Part shown: in pieces, positions 43,916 to 51,792 of the stretch | Numbering within the stretch: the stretch's first letter is position 1 | How the letters are laid out: each line of letters begins with the position of its first letter | NCBI GenBank assembly: GCA_002011235.1 | Contig: MTMO01000037.1 | Span: 1-64,000 of the forward strand | Source: Archaeoglobus sp. JdFR-27 | GTDB taxonomy: Archaea; Halobacteriota; Archaeoglobi; Archaeoglobales; Archaeoglobaceae | DNA length: 64,000 nt | Direction: 5' to 3' | Notes under the pieces: model-generated | The model's database searches: none | Told to the model about the DNA's origin: nothing | Seen by the model: the letters and a program-made list of their open reading frames with translations, nothing else | Made by a program: the position numbers and the translations under genes

Positions 43916-44110
43916 AAATTCTGGCGGTGTATGGTTCGTCAATCTTCTATGTGGTCGATGCGTTCATAGAGAGTTTGCATAGAGTTTTTCATAACAGCAA
44001 CGATTTTGCCTATTTTTGGATTGTTCGTTATTCTCTTCTTTCTGAGTGGAGAAGAGCATCTCAAGGGGATGAGGGTTAGAAGGATAAGGATTAGAGCCAA
44101 AACCACATAA
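43903..44110 (+). pseudogene. remnant of a membrane protein gene, frameshifted
   Basis: Two overlapping hydrophobic stretches in different frames look like one membrane protein end: MAMLKILAVYGSSIFYVVDAF from 43903, and then, one frame over, FFITATILPIFGLFVILFFL, then SGEEHLKGMRVRRIRIRAKTT to TAA 44108. The positively charged tail after a last helix is typical of a transporter C terminus. No N-terminal part is present. The frame change falls near 43970-43985. Confidence 0.45.
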
Positions 44111-44261
44111 CTCGCTAGATAAAAACCTTAGATCTAAGCAGTCGATAAAAGAATTTCATATGGATTTCACACAGATTCCATAAGGATTTCACAGGGAATT
44201 CTATAAAGTACAACAAGAAAGTACAACAAGATATATTTACATTTTAAGATGAGAAACTTCT
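44111..44261. other. intergenic region with short repeats before the flavin-dependent oxidoreductase
   Basis: AAAGTACAACAAG is repeated in tandem at 44205-44217 and 44218-44230, and GGATTTCACA occurs at 44162 and 44184. TATATTTA (about 44230-44237) could be the TATA of the next gene. Nothing else seen; part of a 563-base stretch without an intact gene. Confidence 0.6.
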
Positions 44262-45353
44262 ATGAAGTTCGGAACAGTTGCTCCAACCTTCCCCCCAATC
44301 GATGAGATACCGAGAACTGCAAAAAGGCTTGAAGAAAAGGGCTACGCATCTCTCTGGTTCCCTGACCATCTGATGGGTTGGTATCCCCATGAATTATGGA
44401 AGGAGAGCGTTTTTGGAAAGTTATTCCCATCCTGCCATATGTTCTATGATGCCTTTTGTGCGATATGCTATGCTTCATGCTCAACTGAGAGGATAAAACT
44501 CGCAACAGGTGTGACTGACGTTCTACGAAGACATCCGGCAGTTCTTCTCCAGCAGGTGGTAACAGCAAACCACGCCAGCAACGGAAGATTCATTCTTGGA
44601 ATAGGAGCAGGAGAAGGAGAAAACACACTACCCTATGGTATTGAAATGAGAAAACCCGTTGCAAGATTAGAAGAGGCTTTAGAATTGATGAGAATAATGC
44701 TGGAAACCGATTACGGAGAAAATATTAATTTTAATGGCAAGTTCTTCAAGCTCAAGAACGCAGTGTTCGATCTAAAGCCGATAAACAAAATTCCTGTATG
44801 GATTGGTGCCCATGGAGAGAGGATGTTAAAGATTACCGCAAAATATGCAGACGGCTGGTTGCCAACAACCATGCCACCCAAAGTATACTCTGAAAAGGTA
44901 GAGGTACTTGAAAGGTACTGCAAGAAAGAAGGGAGAGATCCGGCTGAAATTGAAAAGGGATTGTTTGTAAGCCTCGTTATTGATGAGAAAAGAGAAGAGG
45001 TTGATAGGTTACTTAAACAACCCATATTAAAGGTGAATTCCCTTTTGCTGCCATCCGAATACTTCAGAATGCTCGGATACCAGCATCCGTTCGGAGACTT
45101 CTATGGCTTGCTAGACTACATACCTACAGAATATTCAAAGGATGATATTCTGTTAGCGTTGAAGGAGATTCCGGATGAGGTTGTAAGACTTGCTTTTGTG
45201 AGCGGAACTGCTGAAGATGTTGCCCAAATCTTCGACGAGTATTCAAAGGCTGGAGTGGAGCATATCGTTTTGTGGAATCTAACGTATTTCGGAGACGTTT
45301 CAAAAATAAAATCCTCCTACCAGCTAATTGATGAGGTTATAAGGCATTTTTAG
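44262..45353 (+). CDS. LLM-class (luciferase-like) F420- or flavin-dependent oxidoreductase
   Basis: A 363-residue TIM-barrel oxidoreductase. The N terminus FGTVAPTFPPIDEIPRTAKRLEEKGYASLWFPDH and later ERIKLATGVTDVLRRHPAVLLQQVVTANHASNGRFILGIGAGEG are typical of the F420-dependent LLM group, which includes methylene-H4MPT reductase (Mer), F420-dependent alcohol and secondary ketone reductases. The insert at VFGKLFPSCHMFYDAFCAICYASCS is unlike Mer. In an F420-rich archaeon, F420 is the likely cofactor. Substrate unknown. Start ATG is about 25-30 bases after a TATA-like element. Confidence 0.85.
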   Translation: MKFGTVAPTFPPIDEIPRTAKRLEEKGYASLWFPDHLMGWYPHELWKESVFGKLFPSCHMFYDAFCAICYASCSTERIKLATGVTDVLRRHPAVLLQQVVTANHASNGRFILGIGAGEGENTLPYGIEMRKPVARLEEALELMRIMLETDYGENINFNGKFFKLKNAVFDLKPINKIPVWIGAHGERMLKITAKYADGWLPTTMPPKVYSEKVEVLERYCKKEGRDPAEIEKGLFVSLVIDEKREEVDRLLKQPILKVNSLLLPSEYFRMLGYQHPFGDFYGLLDYIPTEYSKDDILLALKEIPDEVVRLAFVSGTAEDVAQIFDEYSKAGVEHIVLWNLTYFGDVSKIKSSYQLIDEVIRHF

Positions 45354-45397
45354 TATTTTTAAGCACTAGGCATTTTTTCAATCAATTTTAGTCATTT

Positions 45398-46585
45398 TTA
45401 CCTTTTTATGAGAAACACCAGTGGAATAATCGCTATCAGCTCTATTACAAAAACGTATACCATAAGATAATAGATAGACAGATCGTAAAAAAAGCCTGCC
45501 ATTACTCCACCAAAAAACCAACCTAAACCGAAAACAGTGTTGAATATGCCATAAGCGGTTCCTCTTTTTCCAATTGATGTTAAGTCCGCTATAGCTGCTC
45601 GCATTATTGTCTCCTGCATACCCACAACAATCCCCCAAATCAAAATTCCTGAAATGACAAAGGTTAGATCTGGACTGAAAGAGAGGAAAGGAATTAAAAT
45701 TATCAGTAAGGGAACGAGGCTAAGAGAGGCTAAACCTACTCTATCGTAGACTTTGCCAATGATTAGGGCTGCTACTGCATCCACTCCCATTGCAACCGCA
45801 TAGAATGCTGGGATCAAAGCATCTGAAAGTATCGATTGCACTTTAAAATGATATGAGATTATTTGAAAGTTAATAAATCCTGCCATAGCCACAAACACAA
45901 AGAGAGTGTATAACCAGAACGTTCTGGAAAGTTTCTCCTCTTTTAGCTCAGGTTCAAAAACCTCTGGCTTTGGAAATTCCAATCTTGAAAAAGCAAGAAA
46001 TAAAATACATAGAAGAGCCGGAATAAAAAGAACCGCAAATCCATCTCTGAAACTTCCACCCATGTACAACGCCAAAAACAAGACCATCGGCCCAATAACC
46101 GCTCCTAACTGATCTATCGCTTCGTGAATTCCAAATCCCCATCCCCTTCCAACCTGTTTTGTCGCAAAAGAAATCATTGAGTCCTTTGCTGGAGCTCTTA
46201 CAGCCTTTCCCAACCTTTCCAGTATTATCAGGAGAGCAACGACCTCCCATCTTCCTGCCAAGGCAAGAAAAGGTACTGAAAGAATCAAACCGTATCCGAT
46301 GAAGGCGAGTAACCAATATCTTTTAGTTTTATCAACCAAATATCCCGATACCAATCTTAGGGCATATCCAAGAAATTCTCCCGCTCCCGATACAACTCCA
46401 ACAACCAAAGCACTAACACCAAAAGTTGCCAGAAAAGGGGCCGTTACACTTCTTGCTCCCTCATAGGTAACATCCCCGAAAAAACTTACGATTCCCATAA
46501 GAATTATGAATTTAAGTGCCCTACTTTGGAGATTGCTACCAAAATTGCTGTTCTCAAGCTTCTTTGTTTCTTTTTTGGGATCCAT
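45398..46585 (-). CDS. MFS transporter, multidrug/permease type
   Basis: A 395-residue protein with twelve helices. The loop between helices 2 and 3 (GYALRLVSGYLVDKTKRYWLLAFIGYG) is the degenerate MFS motif, and ERLGKAVRAPAKDSMISFATKQVGRGWGFGIHEAIDQLGAVIGP is common in the group of bacterial and archaeal efflux-like permeases without known substrate. Convergent with the oxidoreductase gene. Less similar to the MFS at 42526 than two recent copies would be. Confidence 0.83.
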   Translation of the reverse strand: MDPKKETKKLENSNFGSNLQSRALKFIILMGIVSFFGDVTYEGARSVTAPFLATFGVSALVVGVVSGAGEFLGYALRLVSGYLVDKTKRYWLLAFIGYGLILSVPFLALAGRWEVVALLIILERLGKAVRAPAKDSMISFATKQVGRGWGFGIHEAIDQLGAVIGPMVLFLALYMGGSFRDGFAVLFIPALLCILFLAFSRLEFPKPEVFEPELKEEKLSRTFWLYTLFVFVAMAGFINFQIISYHFKVQSILSDALIPAFYAVAMGVDAVAALIIGKVYDRVGLASLSLVPLLIILIPFLSFSPDLTFVISGILIWGIVVGMQETIMRAAIADLTSIGKRGTAYGIFNTVFGLGWFFGGVMAGFFYDLSIYYLMVYVFVIELIAIIPLVFLIKR

Positions 46586-46624
46586 TTTAATCTAAGTGAA
46601 AATATGACATTTGATTTATTTTTA

Positions 46625-46652
46625 TTTTCTTTTGATTGTTTTCTTTTGATTG
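46625..46652. repeat. 14-base tandem duplication
   Basis: TTTTCTTTTGATTG occurs twice head to tail (46625-46638, 46639-46652) in the gap between the MFS gene and the membrane protein gene. A looser repeat ATTGTGAGATTT follows near 46690. It fits the small slippage duplications seen elsewhere in the window. Confidence 0.8.
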
Positions 46653-46816
46653 GCTGAAATTGTTAAGATTGGAGTTGAGATACTTAAATTGTGAGATTTT
46701 TAGATTGTGAGATTTGTGATTTTAAAACCACAATCGAATATCAGCCGAATGTCAACCCTACCACCGAATGACTTTTAAGAGACTAGCGAAAAGGGTCAAA
46801 CTAAATGAGGTGAATC

Positions 46817-47689
46817 ATGACAAAGAGTATGGCAAGGAACGAATTCCTTAAGGAATTGTTAAGATTGATACTCCTGAGTTTCCTTTTATTCATTTACTAT
46901 TCGGTTGTGTCGATGGCAATTGGTTTTTCATCACATGAGAATGCGATGATTATCCTCCCAATTGTGTGCTTTTTTCAAACCGCAGTCATGAGCTATCCTA
47001 TCATCCGCTCTAAATGGAGTGGATTGAAACTCATTCTGGCAATCTTTCTCATCTTTTTTGGAGTAGTAACCTTTCTTACACAAATCGAGACCATCGTTTT
47101 TCTGAGATATCTCGTAGATATAGTTCCAGAGGAGGAAATTCCAAAGTTTTTCATCCAAGGATTTGTTATCGCAGTGTTGTTCTCAATTTCAGCTGTAGTT
47201 ATCTATGGAAAACTGAAAGGTGAGGTTATAGAGACGAAAAAAGATGATTGGCCAAGATACCTCCCTTTAAACCTAAAATTTTTAGCTCGAATGTTTGTCA
47301 TTGCCATCATTTACATGATAATTTACATCCTATTCGGGATGTTTGTGGCTATGCCACTCGGAGGAGAAGTGTTTCAGGAGTACTACGCTGGATTACAGCT
47401 ACCGCCATGGATTCTTCCATTTCAGATAGTAAGAGGCTTAATATGGGCTTCCTTAGCTTTTATTGTGCTAACCATGATGGATGGTAGTTGGTGGGAGAAG
47501 GCATTGGCAGTAGCCCTAATTTTTTCGATACTTCCCGCATCTTTGCTTCTGCTTCCAAACCCGTACATGCCCGATCAGATAAGAGTAGCCCATTTTTTTG
47601 AAATACTGTCTTCAAACTTTCTTTTCGGGCTTATTGCTACTTGGTTATTGAAATCTGGAACTGATGTAACTGATAAATCTGTCAACTGA
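46817..47689 (+). CDS. hypothetical membrane protein, 290 residues
   Basis: About eight hydrophobic helices in two blocks (residues 15-120 and 160-285) joined by a charged loop (KGEVIETKKDDWPRYLPLN). No signature motif is visible. The start has a strong ribosome site GAGGTGAATC before the ATG. It begins a plus-strand group with the HEAT-repeat, DUF3795 and SPL-like genes; the HEAT gene follows 20 bases after its stop. Unknown function. Confidence 0.75.
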   Translation: MTKSMARNEFLKELLRLILLSFLLFIYYSVVSMAIGFSSHENAMIILPIVCFFQTAVMSYPIIRSKWSGLKLILAIFLIFFGVVTFLTQIETIVFLRYLVDIVPEEEIPKFFIQGFVIAVLFSISAVVIYGKLKGEVIETKKDDWPRYLPLNLKFLARMFVIAIIYMIIYILFGMFVAMPLGGEVFQEYYAGLQLPPWILPFQIVRGLIWASLAFIVLTMMDGSWWEKALAVALIFSILPASLLLLPNPYMPDQIRVAHFFEILSSNFLFGLIATWLLKSGTDVTDKSVN

Positions 47690-47709
47690 TAAAAATCTAG
47701 GTGAGAAAA

Positions 47710-48486
47710 GTGGCTTTCTACGACCTATCAAAGGAGGAAAGAAGAAAACTCGTTGAAATAATAGAGCTGGAGATAAAACAAGACTTAATTCGAGGTGAAG
47801 ATGAAAATATAAGAAAGTATGCATCCGATAAAGATACCTACATAAGGAGGGTTGTTTATAAAGCAATAGGAAAGCTGTACCGCGAGCAAGATATCCAGAG
47901 GAAGAGAATTCTCGAGATTCTAATGAGTATGTACAAAGATGAGAACGAGAAAATCAGGCAGGCGGTTGTTTACACTTTTGGTGAGATTGGTAAGATCGAA
48001 GCCAATAAAGTTGAATTGCTTGATGTTGCATTAAATGATACGCATCACTCAGTAAGAAATGCCGTAGTTGGGGCTCTAAAACAGATAGGTGAGAAAAATC
48101 CTCAAGCTGCTATAGAATTTGCAAGGAAATTTTTGCACCATTCTGATCCGAAAATTAGGAAAATGATCGTCCATGGAATTGAACTCAGAGGAAGAACCCA
48201 TCCTGAGGATATTTTACCCCTTCTTTCAGAATTACAAAATGATTCAGATAAGGAAGTTCGAAAGATGATAATCCATGTAATCGGACAGATTAGCTATAAA
48301 GAGGGATGTCTGGAAAAGGTTGTTTCTACTTTGAAGGAATGGGAAAACAGAGAATTGGTAAAGTTGGCAACAGAAGAAATACTGGAGGTCCACAGGCGAT
48401 ACAAAAAATTCAGTGCTAAATCGTACGAGGAGGCTAAAAAGTACATTGAACAGGAATTTGAGGGGTTGAGATGTCAGAAAATCTGA
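47710..48486 (+). CDS. HEAT-repeat protein
   Basis: A 258-residue all-helical protein of four or five HEAT repeats, seen as recurring D-x-x-x-x-V-R-x-x-V (DKDTYIRRVVYKAIG, DENEKIRQAVVYTFGEIG, DTHHSVRNAVVGALKQIG, DPKIRKMIVHGIELRG, DKEVRKMIIHVIG). Such scaffolds bind proteins or nucleic acids; DNA alkylation repair proteins of the AlkD type also share this fold, but the AlkD catalytic residues are not evident. GTG 47710 with AGGTGAG five bases before it is preferred over GTG 47701. Overlaps the next gene by 16 bases. Confidence 0.85.
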   Translation: MAFYDLSKEERRKLVEIIELEIKQDLIRGEDENIRKYASDKDTYIRRVVYKAIGKLYREQDIQRKRILEILMSMYKDENEKIRQAVVYTFGEIGKIEANKVELLDVALNDTHHSVRNAVVGALKQIGEKNPQAAIEFARKFLHHSDPKIRKMIVHGIELRGRTHPEDILPLLSELQNDSDKEVRKMIIHVIGQISYKEGCLEKVVSTLKEWENRELVKLATEEILEVHRRYKKFSAKSYEEAKKYIEQEFEGLRCQKI

Positions 48487-49033
48487 AAAATGAAAAAATG
48501 GAAATGAGTGGAACAAAAAGCAAAAGAAACTTGACAGGTTGCTGCGAAATCTACTGCTGTGCATGCCCATTTTACAGAAGTGAGATTTCCGATTTAGCAA
48601 ATAGATTGAAGGATGCCTTAAATGCAGAAAAATTCGACAAGATTGCGTTCCATTTGAGTGGGTTGGTGAGTATCGGGAATTCAAAAAGTGGCTGAACTTT
48701 CTTGCAAGGGGGAAATGCAAGGGATGCCAGGCTGAAGGGGGAAATCCTTTCTGTTCAATAAGAAAATGCTGCAGGAAAAAAGGAATCATCAGCTGTGCTG
48801 AATGCGATGATTTCCTGTGTGATAAGAAATTCCTCAAATGGATCTCTGAAAGATACAGAAACTGGAATGTTAAAAACATTAAGAGGATAAAGGAGATTGG
48901 ATACGAAAAATGGCTCGAAGAAAAGGAAAAGGAGGTAAACGAGGGTTTTGTTACAGGATTGATAATAAAAGGGATTAGAGGGGCGGAGCATGGTAAAGGA
49001 GGTAAAGGTAAAATCGATCCTAAACAAGCATAA
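48471..49033 (+). pseudogene. DUF3795 protein with a frameshift
   Basis: The first frame (from ATG 48471) gives GCCEIYCCACPFYRSEISDL and ends at a TGA after 74 residues, but the reading one base back resumes as PFEWVGEYREFKKWLNFLAR, GKCKGCQAEGGNPFC, CAECDDFLC and runs to TAA 49031-49033. All the cysteines of the DUF3795 family fall on the two halves together, so this is one gene with a one-base loss near 48648-48652. No slippery heptamer is visible there, so programmed shifting is unlikely. The family often sits beside metal or radical SAM genes; the SPL-like gene starts inside its end. Confidence 0.8.
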
Positions 49034-49868
49034 AAAGCGGGATGAGTGGTTTCTCGATGATTATTCCGTGAATCCGTACTATGGTTGCACATTCAACTGC
49101 ATTTATTGCTATATAAAAGGAAGCAAATACGGAAGCGCTGAATTGGCCGCGAAAATAAACGCCCCAGAAATCCTGGATAAGCAGCTCAGGCATAGAGCAA
49201 AGAAAAAGGAATACGGAATCATCGCTCTCTCTTCCTCAACGGAGCCTTACATGCATGTTGAAAGAGAACTTGAACTAACCAGGATGATACTTCAAAAAAT
49301 TCTGAAATACAGATTTCCTGTCGAGATTGCAACAAAATCAAAGCTGGTTTTGAGAGATCTGGATATTCTTGAAAAAATCGATAGCGCTGCGATTTTACCT
49401 GCTGATTTGGCTCAAAGGTTAGGTAGGGGTGTAATTGTATCATTCTCCATCTCAACTCTAGATGAGAAGCTTGCGAAAATCGTCGAACCAGGAACTCCCT
49501 CACCAAAGAATAGACTGAAAACAATGCTGAAATGCAAGCAGGGGGGATTTCTGGTTGGTGTGAACTACATCCCAGTCCTACCATTTCTATCAGACTCGGA
49601 AGAAAATTTGGATGAAATGATAAGAACAGCAAAAGATTACGGGGCAGATTATGTCTTGATTGGTAGCTTGACGTTGTTTGGAGACAAAGCAAACGATTGC
49701 AAAACCCTATACTACAAATTTTTAGAAGAGCATTTTCCAGAGCTCGTGTCAGAGTATAAAAGCCTATTCAGAAACTCATTTGCTCCACCAAAACGTTATC
49801 AAACAAAGTTAGCGGAGATGTCCAAGAGATTATGCAGGAAGTATGGAATAAAAAGCAGAATAGCCTAA
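48990..49868 (+). CDS. SPL-family radical SAM protein
   Basis: A 292-residue protein with the radical SAM cluster motif CTFNCIYC (Cys33, Cys37, Cys40) in the YYGCTFNCIYCYIKG context typical of the SPL/photolyase-like (Rv2578c-type) group. Further conserved blocks are STEPYMHVERELELTRMILQ, VEIATKSKLVLRDLDILE and SFAPPKRYQTKLAEMSKR. Spore photoproduct lyase repairs DNA, but most archaeal relatives are uncharacterised. The cysteine typical of SPL hydrogen-atom transfer is not clearly at the expected site. Starts 44 bases inside the DUF3795 gene end. Confidence 0.85.
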   Translation: MVKEVKVKSILNKHKKRDEWFLDDYSVNPYYGCTFNCIYCYIKGSKYGSAELAAKINAPEILDKQLRHRAKKKEYGIIALSSSTEPYMHVERELELTRMILQKILKYRFPVEIATKSKLVLRDLDILEKIDSAAILPADLAQRLGRGVIVSFSISTLDEKLAKIVEPGTPSPKNRLKTMLKCKQGGFLVGVNYIPVLPFLSDSEENLDEMIRTAKDYGADYVLIGSLTLFGDKANDCKTLYYKFLEEHFPELVSEYKSLFRNSFAPPKRYQTKLAEMSKRLCRKYGIKSRIA

Positions 49869-50000
49869 ATCGTCAATCGTTAATTGTAATCGTTAAGATC
49901 AGAGGTTAACATCTAGACATTTAGAAAAAAGAGAAAAGTGGATCAAACTGATGGTTTTCCAGGTTCTAATTCCACTTAACATCTATCCCACTAACCCCCT

Positions 50001-50060
50001 CTAACCTCTAATACCTTAAACTAACCTCTAATACCTTAAACTAACCTCTAATACCTTAAA
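50001..50060. repeat. three exact 20-base tandem repeats
   Basis: CTAACCTCTAATACCTTAAA occurs three times without any mismatch (50001-50020, 50021-50040, 50041-50060), followed by a partial ACCTTAAC. A degenerate extra copy precedes it (CTAACCCCCTCTAACC). Identical copies point to recent expansion. It lies in the 256-base gap between the SPL-like gene and the protease gene, upstream of the latter's TATA (about 50096). Confidence 0.9.
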
Positions 50061-50124
50061 ACCTTAACACCAATAAACCAGCATTTCCAAAAACGGTTTT
50101 ATAAGTAGTCGGCTAACAATTCTC

Positions 50125-50817
50125 ATGCAGGGTGAACACAAATCCCGGTCATATCTCTTCTTAATTTCTTACTTACTTCTCGGATACCTTTCCTTCCAGC
50201 TCCACGAGATTGGTCATTACAAAATGGCAAGAGTTTTTGGTCTTGAGACCTTTTTTGGATTTAACCGGTGGCAAATTCTTTCTGAGAGCAGTCAATTCCA
50301 GAAGCTTGCGATTTCCGTAGCAGGACCATTGATGACTTTATTTCTTGCCTTTTTTGGATTAGCTCTTGTTTATCGATCTACAGATGTTTTATTGAAAAGA
50401 ATCGGTTTTATGCTGGCTATTTTCAACTCTTTAATGGCTTTGATTCCTAATCTCATGTTTTTCAGCTGGAGCGGTGATCTAACCTGGGTCTCATATTACA
50501 CCGGAATACCCGAATACTCAATCAGAATACCATTTATTCTGATCTATCTCGCTACATTGCTATTGGTTTTTAAAAAAGCTGAAAAGGAGTTCAGGTGTGC
50601 AAAATACATTGTTATCCTATTTTTCATAACCATCGCGATAATCGCTCTGAACTTCATCCTGGATTTGATTGTATGGGAGTGGAAGAAAGCTAGCCTATTA
50701 TTCCAACCTCTCTTCGGGATTTCAGCCGTAGTCATCTTAACAGATGTTTTTGCCTTCCTTGCTTTTGTGTATGTGATGCTGGTTTACAAAAGAGTGGAAA
50801 GTGATTACTCCGTATAA
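50125..50817 (+). CDS. small M50-like membrane metalloprotease
   Basis: A 230-residue protein with about six helices. The zinc motif HEIGH is at residues 27-31 in the first helix (LLLGYLSFQLHEIGHYKMARVFG), and a second zinc-related stretch NSLMALIPNLMFFSWSGD near residue 96-113 matches the N-x-x-P...D motif of the M50/site-2 protease family. The size is small for M50 and no PDZ or CBS domain is present. A TATA box TTTTATAAG (about 50098) lies 25 bases before the ATG, so the mRNA is probably leaderless. Substrate unknown. Confidence 0.75.
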   Translation: MQGEHKSRSYLFLISYLLLGYLSFQLHEIGHYKMARVFGLETFFGFNRWQILSESSQFQKLAISVAGPLMTLFLAFFGLALVYRSTDVLLKRIGFMLAIFNSLMALIPNLMFFSWSGDLTWVSYYTGIPEYSIRIPFILIYLATLLLVFKKAEKEFRCAKYIVILFFITIAIIALNFILDLIVWEWKKASLLFQPLFGISAVVILTDVFAFLAFVYVMLVYKRVESDYSV

Positions 50818-50982
50818 GATGTTTTTTGTGTTTTACTAAAAAATTAGATGTTATCTATGGTTCTAATTTTAATGAAATTAAAAAACCTGCCATGAATTTA
50901 ACTAATATTGGCTAACGAATAACTCCTTAACTTTTAACCTTTAACAAATACCCAATCTAACCTCATCCCATACCATTTCATA

Positions 50983-51429
50983 TCATTCAATTACAAAGGA
51001 TATATCCAGCTCTTTTCTGCTTTGCCTCACTCTCCATTTCAAAATTTTTATCCTGCCTATCTCTCCAGTCGTTTTTACATGCGGCCCCAAACAGCAGTTT
51101 ATGTTCCAGTCTTTGATCCTTGTTATGGTCAGCCTCTTAACATAAGACGGAACAGGGAATTTATCGTAGATTATGGTTCCAAATTCCTTTTCAGCTTCCT
51201 CTCTGTCCATTTCAAACATCTCGATTGACAAATTCTCTTCGATTATTTGATTTACCAGTTTCTCAATCTCCTCCATCTGTTCCTGAGTGGGTTTTTCTCC
51301 ATACTCAACAGTTAACCTCCCTTTGTTTCCTTCAGCAAAAACACTTGTTGTAAGCTCAGCCCCAAGTACCTTCTGAACTGCTCCTTTCAAAACATGGAGT
51401 GCAGAATCCACTTTAGGGTTCGGTTTCAT
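50983..51429 (-). CDS. AlaX-like tRNA editing domain protein
   Basis: A 148-residue protein related to the editing (SAD) domain of alanyl-tRNA synthetase and stand-alone AlaX, which hydrolyse Ser-tRNA-Ala or Gly-tRNA-Ala. The C-x3-H zinc pair is present (Cys113, His117 in NCCLGPHV), but the H-x3-H motif reads Asp8-Ser-Ala-Leu-His12, so the first zinc histidine is replaced by Asp. The protein could still bind zinc with Asp, or have lost activity. Length matches short AlaX types. The next gene upstream on the same strand (manC) ends 363 bases away. Confidence 0.7.
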   Translation of the reverse strand: MKPNPKVDSALHVLKGAVQKVLGAELTTSVFAEGNKGRLTVEYGEKPTQEQMEEIEKLVNQIIEENLSIEMFEMDREEAEKEFGTIIYDKFPVPSYVKRLTITRIKDWNINCCLGPHVKTTGEIGRIKILKWRVRQSRKELDISFVIE

Positions 51430-51792
51430 AAAAACGCATGAAACATCCTTTATTTGTTTTTAATGTTCACCTTTTGCAAATTAAATCTCAATAAATCTAT
51501 AGTTTTAAATGGAATTCAATCACATTCGGTTCAAATGGACATGTTACAATGTCTTTACTCTCCATACTCCTATAGCCTCATATAAAGAAAAACATCAGAC
51601 ATTCTAATACTAAACAAGGTGAGTCGAGGGTTATCAGAAAAACTAATCTAGATAAAGTGTGATTTTCTGAGTTTAAGATGTGATGGGAGCTGAAAAGTGC
51701 CTCGTTTCAAATATGAGGTCTAGGAAAAAAGGATGAGTATCATTTGTCAAAACATCTGATTAAAATTCAATTTTTCCCACTTTCTTTAGACA
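51430..51792. other. 363-base gap between manC and the AlaX-like gene
   Basis: No coding frame or RNA gene found. AT-rich with a TATA-like run near 51446-51455 that may serve the AlaX-like gene on the minus strand, and a weak GACAT/ATGTC inverted pair (51538-51553). I see nothing else. Confidence 0.6.

Noticed and set aside
51660-51720. Possible C/D box RNA with TGATGG and CTGA motifs
   Set aside because: The spacing between the boxes is too short for a guide and no C'/D' pair is seen.
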